DNA of 64,000 bases, from positions 744,001 through 808,000 of the forward strand of contig BCGN01000006.1 in assembly GCA_001599295.1 (NCBI GenBank), in the 5' to 3' direction. The DNA comes from Sporopachydermia quercuum. Taxonomy: Eukaryota > Ascomycota > Sporopachydermiomycetes > Sporopachydermiales > Sporopachydermiaceae. The first letter of the stretch is position 1. The number at the start of each line of letters is the position of its first letter. Positions 14,701 to 23,478 of the stretch are shown piece by piece. Under the pieces are notes generated by a model that did not search any database, was not told the origin of the DNA, and was given only the letters and a program-made list of their open reading frames with translations. Position numbers and translations under genes: made by a program.

Positions 14701-15031
14701 ATATCATATGGTTCCAAGTTCCATTGAGATGGTTGTTATGGTTGATGAGTTCATTAAGTTACTCGATATTGTATTATGCAAAAGAATTGAATCTGCTTCA
14801 ATCTTCCCTTGTTTTATGGCTGGCATATGCTGTATGCCCAGCTATAGGTTATCGATGAAGAAGCGATTAGAATCTTTATTGGAAAGATACCCAGCACATA
14901 ATATAGATTCGACACTAGAATTGTTGGATTTAGTATGGCAATCGAATCCTAGTGGAGATTCATGGATTGATTTTTATGATGTTGTTCAACAGTCGAATCC
15001 TGACATGGATTATGTTCTATCTTTTGGTTAA
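11702..15031 (+). CDS. Zn2Cys6 transcription factor, Fungal_trans_2 type, with His-rich tract
   Basis: Predicted nuclear DNA-binding regulator of 1109 residues; target genes unknown. The binuclear zinc cluster lies at about residues 242-271 (CFTCRKRKKRC then CDACKRLGLPC), followed by the basic patch NKKRK. The C-terminal half (about 670-1100) matches the helical Fungal_trans_2 pattern: FLLDHYKNRLVYDIS, TVFPMAADNPMVLYSVLSVS and ILLLITRCVLRGD. The first 240 residues are Ser/Asn/Pro-rich with an SSGSSSSSNSSSNNNN run. A Gln/Lys-rich helix near 425 precedes a histidine-rich segment (about 467-495) with HGHSHSHNHN and HRHHYSHSH. The cluster resembles acriflavine-resistance/moc3-type regulators more than Gal4. 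A single uninterrupted frame, convergent with CCT6 (119 bp between stops). Confidence 0.88.
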   Translation: MVSKFDYLKDLQQIHSQLGNDSEPNNSSGSSSSSNSSSNNNNSSAMKDPSNASNSKNVSQFIRSPGIDNYVSKLLTNLNHSVPGSPGKSPIRPFNTNSNFNSATPRTKNATAISGNSPVLTGSFYSQMPSPFPPSPHFQGLPLSPSEMYKSPGPYVLSHIPSPGLIPVPVTVPGTESPANHISVSISGSVPAPALNTLQSIPPQPLASNLPSTVSTTAPTSAPGSPDSSAKQGKPKRSRYGCFTCRKRKKRCSETKPTCDACKRLGLPCEWPAPGQEHRNKKRKNEAEADEEIVDFLKKRHNKSQKLGEVKLDIVVKKAVSTGANNDGKNGKCEKIGDSSKNPSNKGRSDTESKVNINSNDDSYSNRQNRNSKNANKKASQFMVQSFSTVDDQNDVLDTSQKLDPSNQYHHELQQRQKLKLKQKQKQSHKHYENQTTTHPTISTPASPIMSISALLDPEPMPLSNTHHHGHSHSHNHNPDDHRHHYSHSHVQSSIMTRPFSEPIIQTNKHDQEQNSLLSSINHKASTNHMTKSHSIATISSAASASTTGSGTSNSSTSTGRSTSFVPDFPSELAPFGEEENEEYSRLMSILFRDLRNTSTDIDSFLAKTTGPLLNSPVQELSTGIKSPSAFIELLDEETDLENPDAAIQAIQSLQHSNQANSNSKIIGTLRSFGVGTSFNISRFVQFLKSRIEFQKSQEAGIYEPNEPGFYSPGGSNYYHLYANVGNVFNVPLDSNLAFLLDHYKNRLVYDISVTPEGKNTFIDTVFPMAADNPMVLYSVLSVSSHWAGPKFHSVSKNYSDEALRLVKQNLSSSNISYAALATILLLITRCVLRGDITGWYSILQMASGVIRSMGKLDVGISEMMKNTGSRWLLRLYAYVELTSTATIPNGLTFKPGFYQQIFNDTSGDLDPFYGCSMPLFAIFSKAFAITAEMKKLGSIEGNYDELKELLERTKQVESEIDTCTPHPSVYKYSSDEMELQLTLFEAFQYTLRLYIRHNIYHMVPSSIEMVVMVDEFIKLLDIVLCKRIESASIFPCFMAGICCMPSYRLSMKKRLESLLERYPAHNIDSTLELLDLVWQSNPSGDSWIDFYDVVQQSNPDMDYVLSFG

Positions 15032-15150
15032 AATGTATACATGGTAAATATATGGTAAATGATTATAATCTATTTCATTGTACATAGTAATATGATTATT
15101 ATGATTTACAACTATCATTATTCTCCATTTTCCTCTTACTCGTTTTCTAT

Positions 15151-16845
15151 TTACATACCCATTGGCATTCCTCCGGGCATTCCGCCGGGCATTCCAGGCA
15201 TTCCACCGGGGCCTCCAGGTCCACCAGGTCCCCCAGCACCTTCTTTCAATGACGATCGACCGGCTTTCAATAGCTCATCACATAATAAAAGATTACAAGC
15301 AATAGATGTAGCAGAAGCAATAGAGTTCCTCAACACTCTATATGAATCATAAATACCTTCAATAGTAGGATCCATGGGTTCACCGGTACTTAAATCAACA
15401 CCTACAACATGCCCTTCTTGATATTCATCTTGACAAGCGGGAATAGTTTCTAGGGCGTCAAAACCTGCATTGACAGATAAGACTTTAGGAATAACAAGTA
15501 AAGCTTCAGCATAAGCAGCAACACCAGCTTTAAGTTTACCCTTGACTTTCTTACCAATGATTTCATGGGTTAAATGATGAGAAGCAGCGATTTGGAAAGC
15601 ACCAGCACCAGGAATAACACATTGATCAACTATGGTGTTAGATACTGATCTCAACCCATCTTTAACTGCATCTTTGATTTGAGCAATAGTATGTGAATTA
15701 GGTCCTTTAATTAATATAGTAACTGATTTTGGATCTTCAACTTCAGTAACATAAGTGAACTTTTCTTCACCGATAGTTTGTTCATAAACTAAACCTGCTT
15801 TACCTAACACCGCTGGTGATAAATCATCACAAGAGTTTTGAGCGGTTCCGCCACAGACAAGTTGTAATCTTTCCATATTACGTCGTTTAGCTCTTCTTAA
15901 TGCTAAAATTCCATTCTTTGCTAGAACGTCTAATGACATAGGATCAATACCCTTTTGGTTGATGATCACAAAGCCTTTGCTTGGATCATTTCCGCAAACT
16001 TCATTCTTTAAGTCGACGATTTGCTTTAGCTTGGCATCCACGAATTTGCGCTCTGAATCAGCGAGCTTCTCCCGTTGATCGGCTGAACTATAAAAAAAAC
16101 TAGAGTTCACTTCAGATTTCTCGTACTCTAAAGACACGTTTAGTGTCAAGATATAAGCATTTTCCACTCGTTTTGGCATATCAGGATGTCGAGCACCATG
16201 ATCTAATACTAAACCACGAACCAACTCAGTCTCAGTAGCTGCTAGATGCTGCATAGTCATAATTTCAACCATATGAAGGTCAACTCTTGTTTCTGATGGC
16301 TCTTTGATAGCTAGTACGGCATCTGTAACAACAGGTGTCAATACTTCAGTTAAAGCGTTCGTTACTTTAGTTGATAATGAGCTCCTAGCAACTGCTAAAA
16401 GCAATTCTCGATCTATTGTTTCTTTCAATTTAAAAGAGTTGAGAAATTCTAATGTTTCTTGTTTAGCTATTTCATACCCATCAACAACAACACGTGGATG
16501 TAATCCTTCACTTATATATCTGTCTGCTTGTTTGAGTAGTTCACCAACGAAGATACACACCGAAGTAGTGCCATCACCAGTTATTTCATCTTGAGCGCTG
16601 GCAGCTCTAGCAATCATCACTGCAGTTGGATTTTGAATTTGCATCTCAGATAATAGCACTTTACCATCTTTTGTAAGCTTAATATTACCTGATCCATCAA
16701 CAAGCATTTTGATAGTTCCTTTAGGCCCTAAATTGCTAGCTAACACGCTTTGTAATCCTTGAGCTGCTGTGATGTTCACATTCAGGGCTTGAGCCCTACG
16801 AATGCTTTCGGCTTTTGGGTTGAGAAATTGAACTGCGGAGGACAT
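15151..16845 (-). CDS. CCT6: Chaperonin TRiC/CCT subunit zeta with Gly/Met-rich tail
   Basis: One of eight subunits of the cytosolic chaperonin that folds actin, tubulin and WD-repeat proteins. I start at the ATG giving [20 protein letters not shown], which matches the family N-terminus; an in-frame ATG 12 codons further out is unlikely. Group II chaperonin motifs are present: [13 protein letters not shown], the ATPase loop GDGTTS, and the zeta-like [14 protein letters not shown] and [14 protein letters not shown]. The body is normal in length, but after [12 protein letters not shown] the protein carries about 27 extra residues of GGPGG and GGMPGMPGG repeats ending MPMGM. Such a tail is typical of GroEL/Hsp60, not of yeast Cct6. 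The frame runs straight through it to the stop at 15151, so it is not an added exon. Confidence 0.96.
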   Translation of the reverse strand: MSSAVQFLNPKAESIRRAQALNVNITAAQGLQSVLASNLGPKGTIKMLVDGSGNIKLTKDGKVLLSEMQIQNPTAVMIARAASAQDEITGDGTTSVCIFVGELLKQADRYISEGLHPRVVVDGYEIAKQETLEFLNSFKLKETIDRELLLAVARSSLSTKVTNALTEVLTPVVTDAVLAIKEPSETRVDLHMVEIMTMQHLAATETELVRGLVLDHGARHPDMPKRVENAYILTLNVSLEYEKSEVNSSFFYSSADQREKLADSERKFVDAKLKQIVDLKNEVCGNDPSKGFVIINQKGIDPMSLDVLAKNGILALRRAKRRNMERLQLVCGGTAQNSCDDLSPAVLGKAGLVYEQTIGEEKFTYVTEVEDPKSVTILIKGPNSHTIAQIKDAVKDGLRSVSNTIVDQCVIPGAGAFQIAASHHLTHEIIGKKVKGKLKAGVAAYAEALLVIPKVLSVNAGFDALETIPACQDEYQEGHVVGVDLSTGEPMDPTIEGIYDSYRVLRNSIASATSIACNLLLCDELLKAGRSSLKEGAGGPGGPGGPGGMPGMPGGMPGGMPMGM

Positions 16846-17856
16846 TTTCCTTAAATTTATAAACTCCCAGATTGTTTCCACTTACTTACAAAGTTAGAGA
16901 TGGTCAATTAAGTCCTCGAATAACTTAATCTGTCGATTGGTCTAAAGAGTACTATTGATGATCTTTTGTACAGTATTGATAATTGATTCTTGCTGGTTTT
17001 TGCCATTGTGGTAGATTTTTCGCGTGTCAAGTGCATTATGGTTACCCGGATGAATAGTTTCAGTCTCCCGAAAGTTCGTTGCGAGTTGGAATAGTATGAG
17101 GGGGTTACTGGAGATTGGGATGAACAATAAGTATATAATTGAAGAACTTGATGAGGCAGAAAAGATATCAATAACTTATCGGGATAAGGAGAATTAAGGG
17201 TTTTTTGGTATATATTTGGTTTGAAGATTTAGGTAAGAGAACCCTAATAGTGGGTTTTTAGTATGGAAATTAGGCAAGATAGCCGTGTTCTGGAAGATAT
17301 GGAATGGAAACTTAAATTACTTGGGTTTGAAAAAGAGCAAACTACAGATAGCACGGAATAATCGACAATGAATGAATCCAAAATTTAGATTATGATAATG
17401 GGAGTTTTAAATACTTAATACAAGCAAGTTCTAATAAATATTTATATCTACTAGTGCTTATTTACTTTCGTATATTGATGTCGTCATACTGTCGTGTATT
17501 TATTTCCAGGCAGACGAACCATTCTACCATATTAAGTTTATCTGATTACGTGATGTTTGGTTATTCAACTTAGGATCAATGATCTGCTTCAAATAACTAT
17601 GATAGACAGTTTTGTCTGTTATCTTGATTTACTACATTTTCACACTGGCTTTATTTCACTTCTGTATAGTTTAACTCTAATTTCAAGTTTTGAATCTTCA
17701 GGAACACAGCTGTTCTAGTTTCAGCATATACACCATTTATGCATAGAAAATGTTTATTGATATGAACAGGCGTAAAAATGTAACAAAACAATAGAAAAGA
17801 TGACATGAACAAGAAAAAGATAAAAGGATCGAGAACTAAGTAACCCTTATTAGATA
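16846..17856. other. CCT6 upstream region
   Basis: About 1 kb between two minus-strand genes, so it contains the CCT6 promoter and the 3' end of the Trp-repeat gene. Overlapping minus frames of 61-87 codons near 16908-17171 have no family resemblance and overlap each other, so I treat them as chance. Confidence 0.55.
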
Positions 17857-18633
17857 TCAATTACCCCTAATCCAGCCTGCAAGTCTGGAAAGCCATCCTT
17901 TGGTATCCTCTGCGGCCTTATCAACATCACCTCTTGCAGCATCAACACTATTGGCAGTTCTGTAACGGGCATCATCAATTGATTCATTAGCATTTTGCTT
18001 ANTATTTTCCCAATTCTGTCTAGCGGTATCACGAGCTTGTTGAGCTCTTGCATCNACTTGGTTTTTGGTGTCTTCAGCAGATTTTTTTAACCCCAGCCAG
18101 TTTCTTTCTGCCTTGTCATGCACTTCGTCTGCCTTTCTGCTAGCATCGTCACGTGCATCTTGAGCAGATTGCTTAATTCCTAACCAGTTTCTATGAGCAG
18201 TATCCTGAGCTTGTTCGATATTATTGTCCGCATGATCTTTTGCTTCAGCAGCTTCCTGTTTGAGATTCACCCAACTTTCTTCAGCACGGTCACCAAATTC
18301 TTGTACTTGTTTTTTAGCGTATCCTGCTCCTTCGTCAATTTTTCTTCCTGCCCATTCTGCGTTCTTCTTATTGTGCTCTTCTATAGGATCTGGTCCTCGA
18401 AATGGCTTTGCTATTGTGCTTTTAACGGAGTTATAGTTCTCCTTAACTGTCTGTCCAAGTTCATCAGCTGCACGTGAAGCTCTAGCGCTGAGTTTCTTTG
18501 CCTCTTGTTCTGTTTCCCATCTAGCACGATCAACAGTCCATTGTCGCTTCATGTATACATAAGTGACACCAGATCCTGCTGCTGCACCAACCAACATTGG
18601 TACCAATTGAGGATTTCTACTTAATGGGGCCAT
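17857..18633 (-). CDS. Amphipathic LEA/apolipoprotein-like protein with four 29-residue Trp repeats
   Basis: Function unknown. The first ATG gives MAPLSRNPQ and 258 residues. An N-terminal hydrophobic segment (VPMLVGAAAGSGVTYVYM, about 11-28) could anchor it in a membrane. The rest is highly charged, Ala/Lys/Asp/Glu/Gln-rich and predicted helical, like late-embryogenesis-abundant or perilipin/apolipoprotein helices. Residues 119-234 form four perfect 29-residue repeats, each with Trp at position 3 and the core xxWxxxKxxA, e.g. RNWLGIKQSA and RNWLGLKKSA. A degenerate fifth Trp lies 27 residues earlier. The protein ends WLSRLAGWIRGN, another amphipathic helix. Two codons contain N. Likely roles (inference only): lipid-droplet or mitochondrial surface binding, or desiccation protection. 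Neighbour upstream is 2.2 kb away. Confidence 0.85.
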   Translation of the reverse strand: MAPLSRNPQLVPMLVGAAAGSGVTYVYMKRQWTVDRARWETEQEAKKLSARASRAADELGQTVKENYNSVKSTIAKPFRGPDPIEEHNKKNAEWAGRKIDEGAGYAKKQVQEFGDRAEESWVNLKQEAAEAKDHADNNIEQAQDTAHRNWLGIKQSAQDARDDASRKADEVHDKAERNWLGLKKSAEDTKNQXDARAQQARDTARQNWENXKQNANESIDDARYRTANSVDAARGDVDKAAEDTKGWLSRLAGWIRGN

Positions 18634-20874
18634 TGTATTCAAGAGATGAAGATGTCAGTGATTGAAACTATAATGATAAAATATCGGAAACTATTACGAC
18701 TTTAAACAAGAAAATGTCGGAAATAATTTGAACGTCTAGTTTGCTCTCTGCTGTTTTTACTGATTGATTCCTCCTATCAAGTGCAAAAAAGGTTCTGATT
18801 TAATAATATTGTATAATTGAATATAAAACAATTTATGAAATAATTCTGTAATAGATAGAAGAAGGTCGCAGTTCAGTTTTCTTTTAACTGCTGATGAAAG
18901 CTTTTATATATTTGTTCAATGCAATTAACAATTAGCTAATGATGATGGCCATTGGTAATTCCACCTTAAGTCCAATTACGTCACAAGTGGTAATGGGTAA
19001 TACGCCTAAATAGGTGTAGGGGAGCCATTTATCTCAGTACATGAACGTGAATATGTGGAATTCAACAATGAATCAATGAGCTGGATTGAAGAATATATGG
19101 CAATTGTTAACTTAATTACTATGTAATATTCCTGAAGGAGTAAACGGAAGTCAGTCAGAGGGGAACCGGCCATTGAAAAATGGAGAATGGAATGTAGATA
19201 GTTTGTAAAGTTCACTTATGGTTTTATCAAACTTGGTGTTACTATGACGTGTGTTACAATTATTTCCACAATTAAATGGAGTATATGATAAGGTGGAGGA
19301 GAAGCTTACACCTGGTTTGAAAGGAGCAATATTTCTGACACGAAGGTAAGCGGTAAGCGAGTGAGCAAGCGATAGAAGGAGGTCTGATAGATGATATAGG
19401 ATCTAGGACGTTTAGATTTATGTCACCGTAAATTGATCATTTCATGGAACGTAAGTGAAAACAAATAGTACAATTAATACGATGAATATTGGATTAGTTC
19501 AGACTATGTATCATCAACCAATAGTTTATGGAACGGAAGATCTACTTAATGATGACAATATCTAAACCAAAGCTGAGTTCAACAGGAATTACTACTATAC
19601 TTTTACTTCCGTTGAATATAGGATAACAACTATGCAAAGAGATTTACTGAAGTCACAATCTTGGTTTCATACTACTCGGCTTGCTAGCAATACTTTGTTT
19701 CATTCGAAATCAATTGAATACTACTAACATTATATTCTCTTTAGTATGATAGAGGAAATATATACGCCTACTAGAATAATCTTTGGATACAACAGCATTT
19801 GTATTCAACCCTGAAGCTAGTTCTGTGTTAAAAGTTACTAGGAACAGTCAAGCAGTTACAATAGATTAACTTTTTGAAGACAGATCCAGGTGATCATTGG
19901 GGCAATTGATCTAACTTGATTTGGATCAAGTTTCATAGTCATCTGGAACTCGTTGTTGTTAGAATGAATTCTTTCCCTTGAATAATGCATAAATCTTGCA
20001 TCAGGTTGCACAAGTCATACATATGCATTGTAACATAAAGCTCCACACACTTCACCCTGAACTAAGGTTATTGATTTCCCAATATGGTTTTTTTGCTAAT
20101 TAATTTTGGTAATGATCACCCATCAAAGGTTTCATTACGTCATAACTTCAAAGTTTGTTCAGCTTTACCTGCGTCGATTTCACATTACAGTGCAGAAATT
20201 GACACTTACCCTTGACGCGGAAACATGTATTCTGGTATTCTGTAGTTACTGTCTTTCATGTTTTTCGTGTTTTCAATTGATGAATAAGAGTGAAAATATT
20301 CAATGATAAATAAATGAAGAGTGCTCAATTCAGTATCTTACTACTAATTATGTTATGTTTATATAACGAATATACTTTTGTTTCGCGTATAATCAACAAC
20401 ATCCATAAGCAATTTTATGTCGTCTTATGGAAATCAAAATTGTCATCAACATCTCCCAACAGAAGCAGATAAGATAGCATTAAATATCNTGAACATTTAC
20501 AATTTCTACAGCCACTAATCAAAATCATGAATTATCTTGATAGGTGTATTAATGTATTAATTGATTATGAAATTCTTGATAACCGAAATCGAAATTGTTA
20601 TTTCTAACTCTTTTTATATGTTCTCTCATCCTATTCAGTACGATTACTGAATAATAGTTCCCGCTCCTGTTTTATTTTCGTTACAATCTTGTTCTTAGGA
20701 TAATCAGGCTTATACTTTACTAAATCTTTCAGTGGAACTAAAAACCGTAATAACCCTTTAACAAACATAATATGAAACTTTACTACCAAACAGAAGCTCA
20801 TCTATAATAAGCCACACCCAGAACCTTTAATCATTCATTATCTATGTTACGAATCGAATTATAGATCTGATCAT
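18634..20874. other. Intergenic, 2.2 kb
   Basis: Lies between two minus-strand genes: promoter of the Trp-repeat gene and 3' region of the AreA-domain-like gene. Frames of 66-69 codons only, none with recognisable motifs. I see no RNA gene. Confidence 0.5.
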
Positions 20875-23478
20875 TTAGTCTTTCGAACTAAACAGTAACG
20901 ATGAGCTCTTGAAACTTCGAACCCGCGATAACTTTCTGTCTAGTAATAACGATCTTCTCAAAGAGGTGCTAAGATCATCTTTATCCTTATCCTTGTTATT
21001 CTCGCTGGCAACTAATTTACTAACATCAGGAACAAACATATGGGTGGTCAATGCTGTAGGTAAAATATTGGTTGCATATGATGGAACTGATAGTTTTGAC
21101 AATGTTGGTTTCAATGGTTGAATTGGAGGTTGAGTAACTGGTAAAAACGAAGGTGATGCTCCCTCATTATTTGAACTTAAGCTTGCATTATCAGACTTAT
21201 CCAATTTCTTATTAGTGTTTGACAAGTTGGCTAAAGGCGAAGCTTTCGTCAATGATCGATGATGACCTGGTTGCAATAACGAACTTAGGTTAGACTTTCT
21301 TTCAGAAATCCTTGGTTGAGTTTTATCAAAGGTCAAATATTCAGAATCAGATTCAGAATCGGATAAAGACGACCATTCAGAATCCGAGTCAGAACCAGAG
21401 TCCTCGATTATTGTTGAAGTATCTATTGGTTTCCTAAACTTCACACTTTCTGGACCTGGCGATGGTGAGGCAATAAAAAACATAGAGTTTTTTTGTTTCC
21501 GTTGCATTACAGCTTCAGAACTATTTTTCCTGGTGCCAAGCGAAAGACTAGGTGGTTTATAAGGTGAGGTTTCAATGTTATTATTTGTAGTAGCATCAGT
21601 TAAAGAAGACGACGTTGACTCTGGAATTGGTGAAGGGGACACAAAGGTCAAAGATTTCTGTCGGGAATGCTTAAGGTCTTGCTTCATTTCTTCTAAAGTA
21701 GTTTGAGAAGGAGTGAAACCATGAAGGATTGAAGTATTGGATCTACGTAAAACAGGCCTTGAACCACTGCCTATTTGGGTACCATTAGCATTTTCTCCGT
21801 CGATACCTTCCACTTTGTCCTTGTCATCTTTGAATCTATCATCCATAGCACCCAGAAAAGCAAATTGAGGTGTTGGCTGTTCATACAAAATCCCATCATA
21901 AAGTGATGATAAATTAGTCATTGATTTAGTTTTCCCTTTCTTTTTCCTTGGAGCTTGGCTATTATTCACAGCATTCGTGGTAGGTAGGATAGAAAATCTA
22001 CTGGAGGAAATAATACTAGGATTAGATGTTGAAGGTTTCACGTCCGTATTACTCTGTGCAGATAATGGACTTAACGGGGCAGGAGGATTTGCTGTTGTCA
22101 TTAATAGTGAGCTTAAGGCATTCAACCGACCCTTGGAGCTGTTTCTTTTCAGCGGTCTTGGTTTTCGCTGTTGACGAAATAAAGCTGTTTGAGATTTATG
22201 GCCCCTGTTTAAAATTTCGGGTTGTGATTTCTGTCTCCCTCGAATTACACTTTGTTTGTTCTGGACAGCACCTGGTCCAGCGATAGTTAAAGGTGAATCT
22301 GGTTCNTTTTCTACCTCATTTTCTGACCCGTATGAGTTTTCAATGGAGAAATCTTCCTTTGTTTTCGTAATAGTTGAAGGTTCAGTTGATTTACCTTCTT
22401 TCTTCGGTATCATTTCTGAATTAACAATATGTGTTACTGGTGGCTTTTTAGTACTGTTACTATTATTGACGCTATTGGTTTCTCTGGCAGAAGGTGGTAT
22501 TCTCGTTTGAGATAATCTTGTTATGGGTTTTTCGGCCGACCATGAATTCGATGCCGAGCCCATTGCTTTGATTGTTGTTGTGGATGAGTATCTAGATGGG
22601 AGCGAAGGAGTTGAACTTACTTTCTCAGGTTTTGGCTTCATTTCTAAACAAAGATTTAGAGGAGATTTATCAGCGATCACATTCAACAACGCCTGAAGTT
22701 TTTCTGTGGAGATAGCATGTTGATGTTTACTTCGATGACTTGTACGTCGTTGAAAATGTGGTAGATAGGCTTGATCCCATGTCACATTTGTTGAACCCTT
22801 TAGAAATGAACTCGCTTCTATATTCTTGCCACTATTCTGTTGTAAAGATTCCGTAGTTACTGTATTTGCATTTGAAGTTTTTGGTTTAGCAGGGAAGTTA
22901 AATTCTAATGGGTTTGAAGATCCATCAGACGACATAGAATAGTTTGAAGGTCCATAAGCAGTGTTGTTGTCCTCGGTGGATATTTTCTTGAGATTAGATG
23001 ATGTTAGTTTGAAATCAGGTGGTGATGGTGAAAACTCTAAGCTTGGAACCCGTTGATTAATGTGTACACTTTGTTGGTTTGCGCTTATAGGTTGAGGGCT
23101 TCTATGTGATTTATGTTGGTCGTTGTTTTCATCTTCTGAAATTAATAGCTTTTCAGTATTTGATAATAATGAATCAACATCATGGACATAATTAGATTCC
23201 GTGTTATTTGGAGATTGTTGTACCTGACATTTGCTTATAAATTCTGGATTTATTAAACGCCAACTCAGGTTTTCCAGTCGCTTACCATTCTCAACATAAT
23301 TAGCGCATTTAGTGAATACTGACCACATTGATATCAGATCAGGGAAAGGATTATTTGAATGAATAAATAATAAATCATTTTGCAATTTGTCAATAGACTC
23401 AGGTGCTGGTGATATACTTATAGAAAGTAATGGTGGCATTTCAGATCCTGTGAGAGGATCACTAATGATAGGCGCCAT
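20875..23478 (-). CDS. Mks1-like protein with AreA-type GATA-associated (DUF1752) domain
   Basis: A long, mostly disordered Ser-rich protein of 867 residues. Near the N-terminus (about 45-75) it has WSVFTKCANYVENGKRLENLSWRL (given here as WSVFTKCA..NGKRLENLSWRL), which fits the short domain shared by AreA/Gat1-type regulators and Mks1 (PF08550). An acidic Ser patch with EWSSLSDSESDSEY, then RISERKSNLSSLL, and a C-terminal segment LSTSLRRSLLLDRKL recall conserved motifs of fungal Mks1-type proteins. Those act in nitrogen and retrograde signalling by controlling Rtg or GATA factors. There is no zinc finger, so it should not bind DNA itself. The exact orthologue is uncertain; many S/T-P sites suggest phosphoregulation. 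Confidence 0.6.
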   Translation of the reverse strand: MAPIISDPLTGSEMPPLLSISISPAPESIDKLQNDLLFIHSNNPFPDLISMWSVFTKCANYVENGKRLENLSWRLINPEFISKCQVQQSPNNTESNYVHDVDSLLSNTEKLLISEDENNDQHKSHRSPQPISANQQSVHINQRVPSLEFSPSPPDFKLTSSNLKKISTEDNNTAYGPSNYSMSSDGSSNPLEFNFPAKPKTSNANTVTTESLQQNSGKNIEASSFLKGSTNVTWDQAYLPHFQRRTSHRSKHQHAISTEKLQALLNVIADKSPLNLCLEMKPKPEKVSSTPSLPSRYSSTTTIKAMGSASNSWSAEKPITRLSQTRIPPSARETNSVNNSNSTKKPPVTHIVNSEMIPKKEGKSTEPSTITKTKEDFSIENSYGSENEVEXEPDSPLTIAGPGAVQNKQSVIRGRQKSQPEILNRGHKSQTALFRQQRKPRPLKRNSSKGRLNALSSLLMTTANPPAPLSPLSAQSNTDVKPSTSNPSIISSSRFSILPTTNAVNNSQAPRKKKGKTKSMTNLSSLYDGILYEQPTPQFAFLGAMDDRFKDDKDKVEGIDGENANGTQIGSGSRPVLRRSNTSILHGFTPSQTTLEEMKQDLKHSRQKSLTFVSPSPIPESTSSSLTDATTNNNIETSPYKPPSLSLGTRKNSSEAVMQRKQKNSMFFIASPSPGPESVKFRKPIDTSTIIEDSGSDSDSEWSSLSDSESDSEYLTFDKTQPRISERKSNLSSLLQPGHHRSLTKASPLANLSNTNKKLDKSDNASLSSNNEGASPSFLPVTQPPIQPLKPTLSKLSVPSYATNILPTALTTHMFVPDVSKLVASENNKDKDKDDLSTSLRRSLLLDRKLSRVRSFKSSSLLFSSKD

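Noticed and set aside
16908-17171. Two overlapping minus-strand frames upstream of CCT6
   Set aside because: They overlap in different phases, lack motifs and sit where the CCT6 promoter must be.
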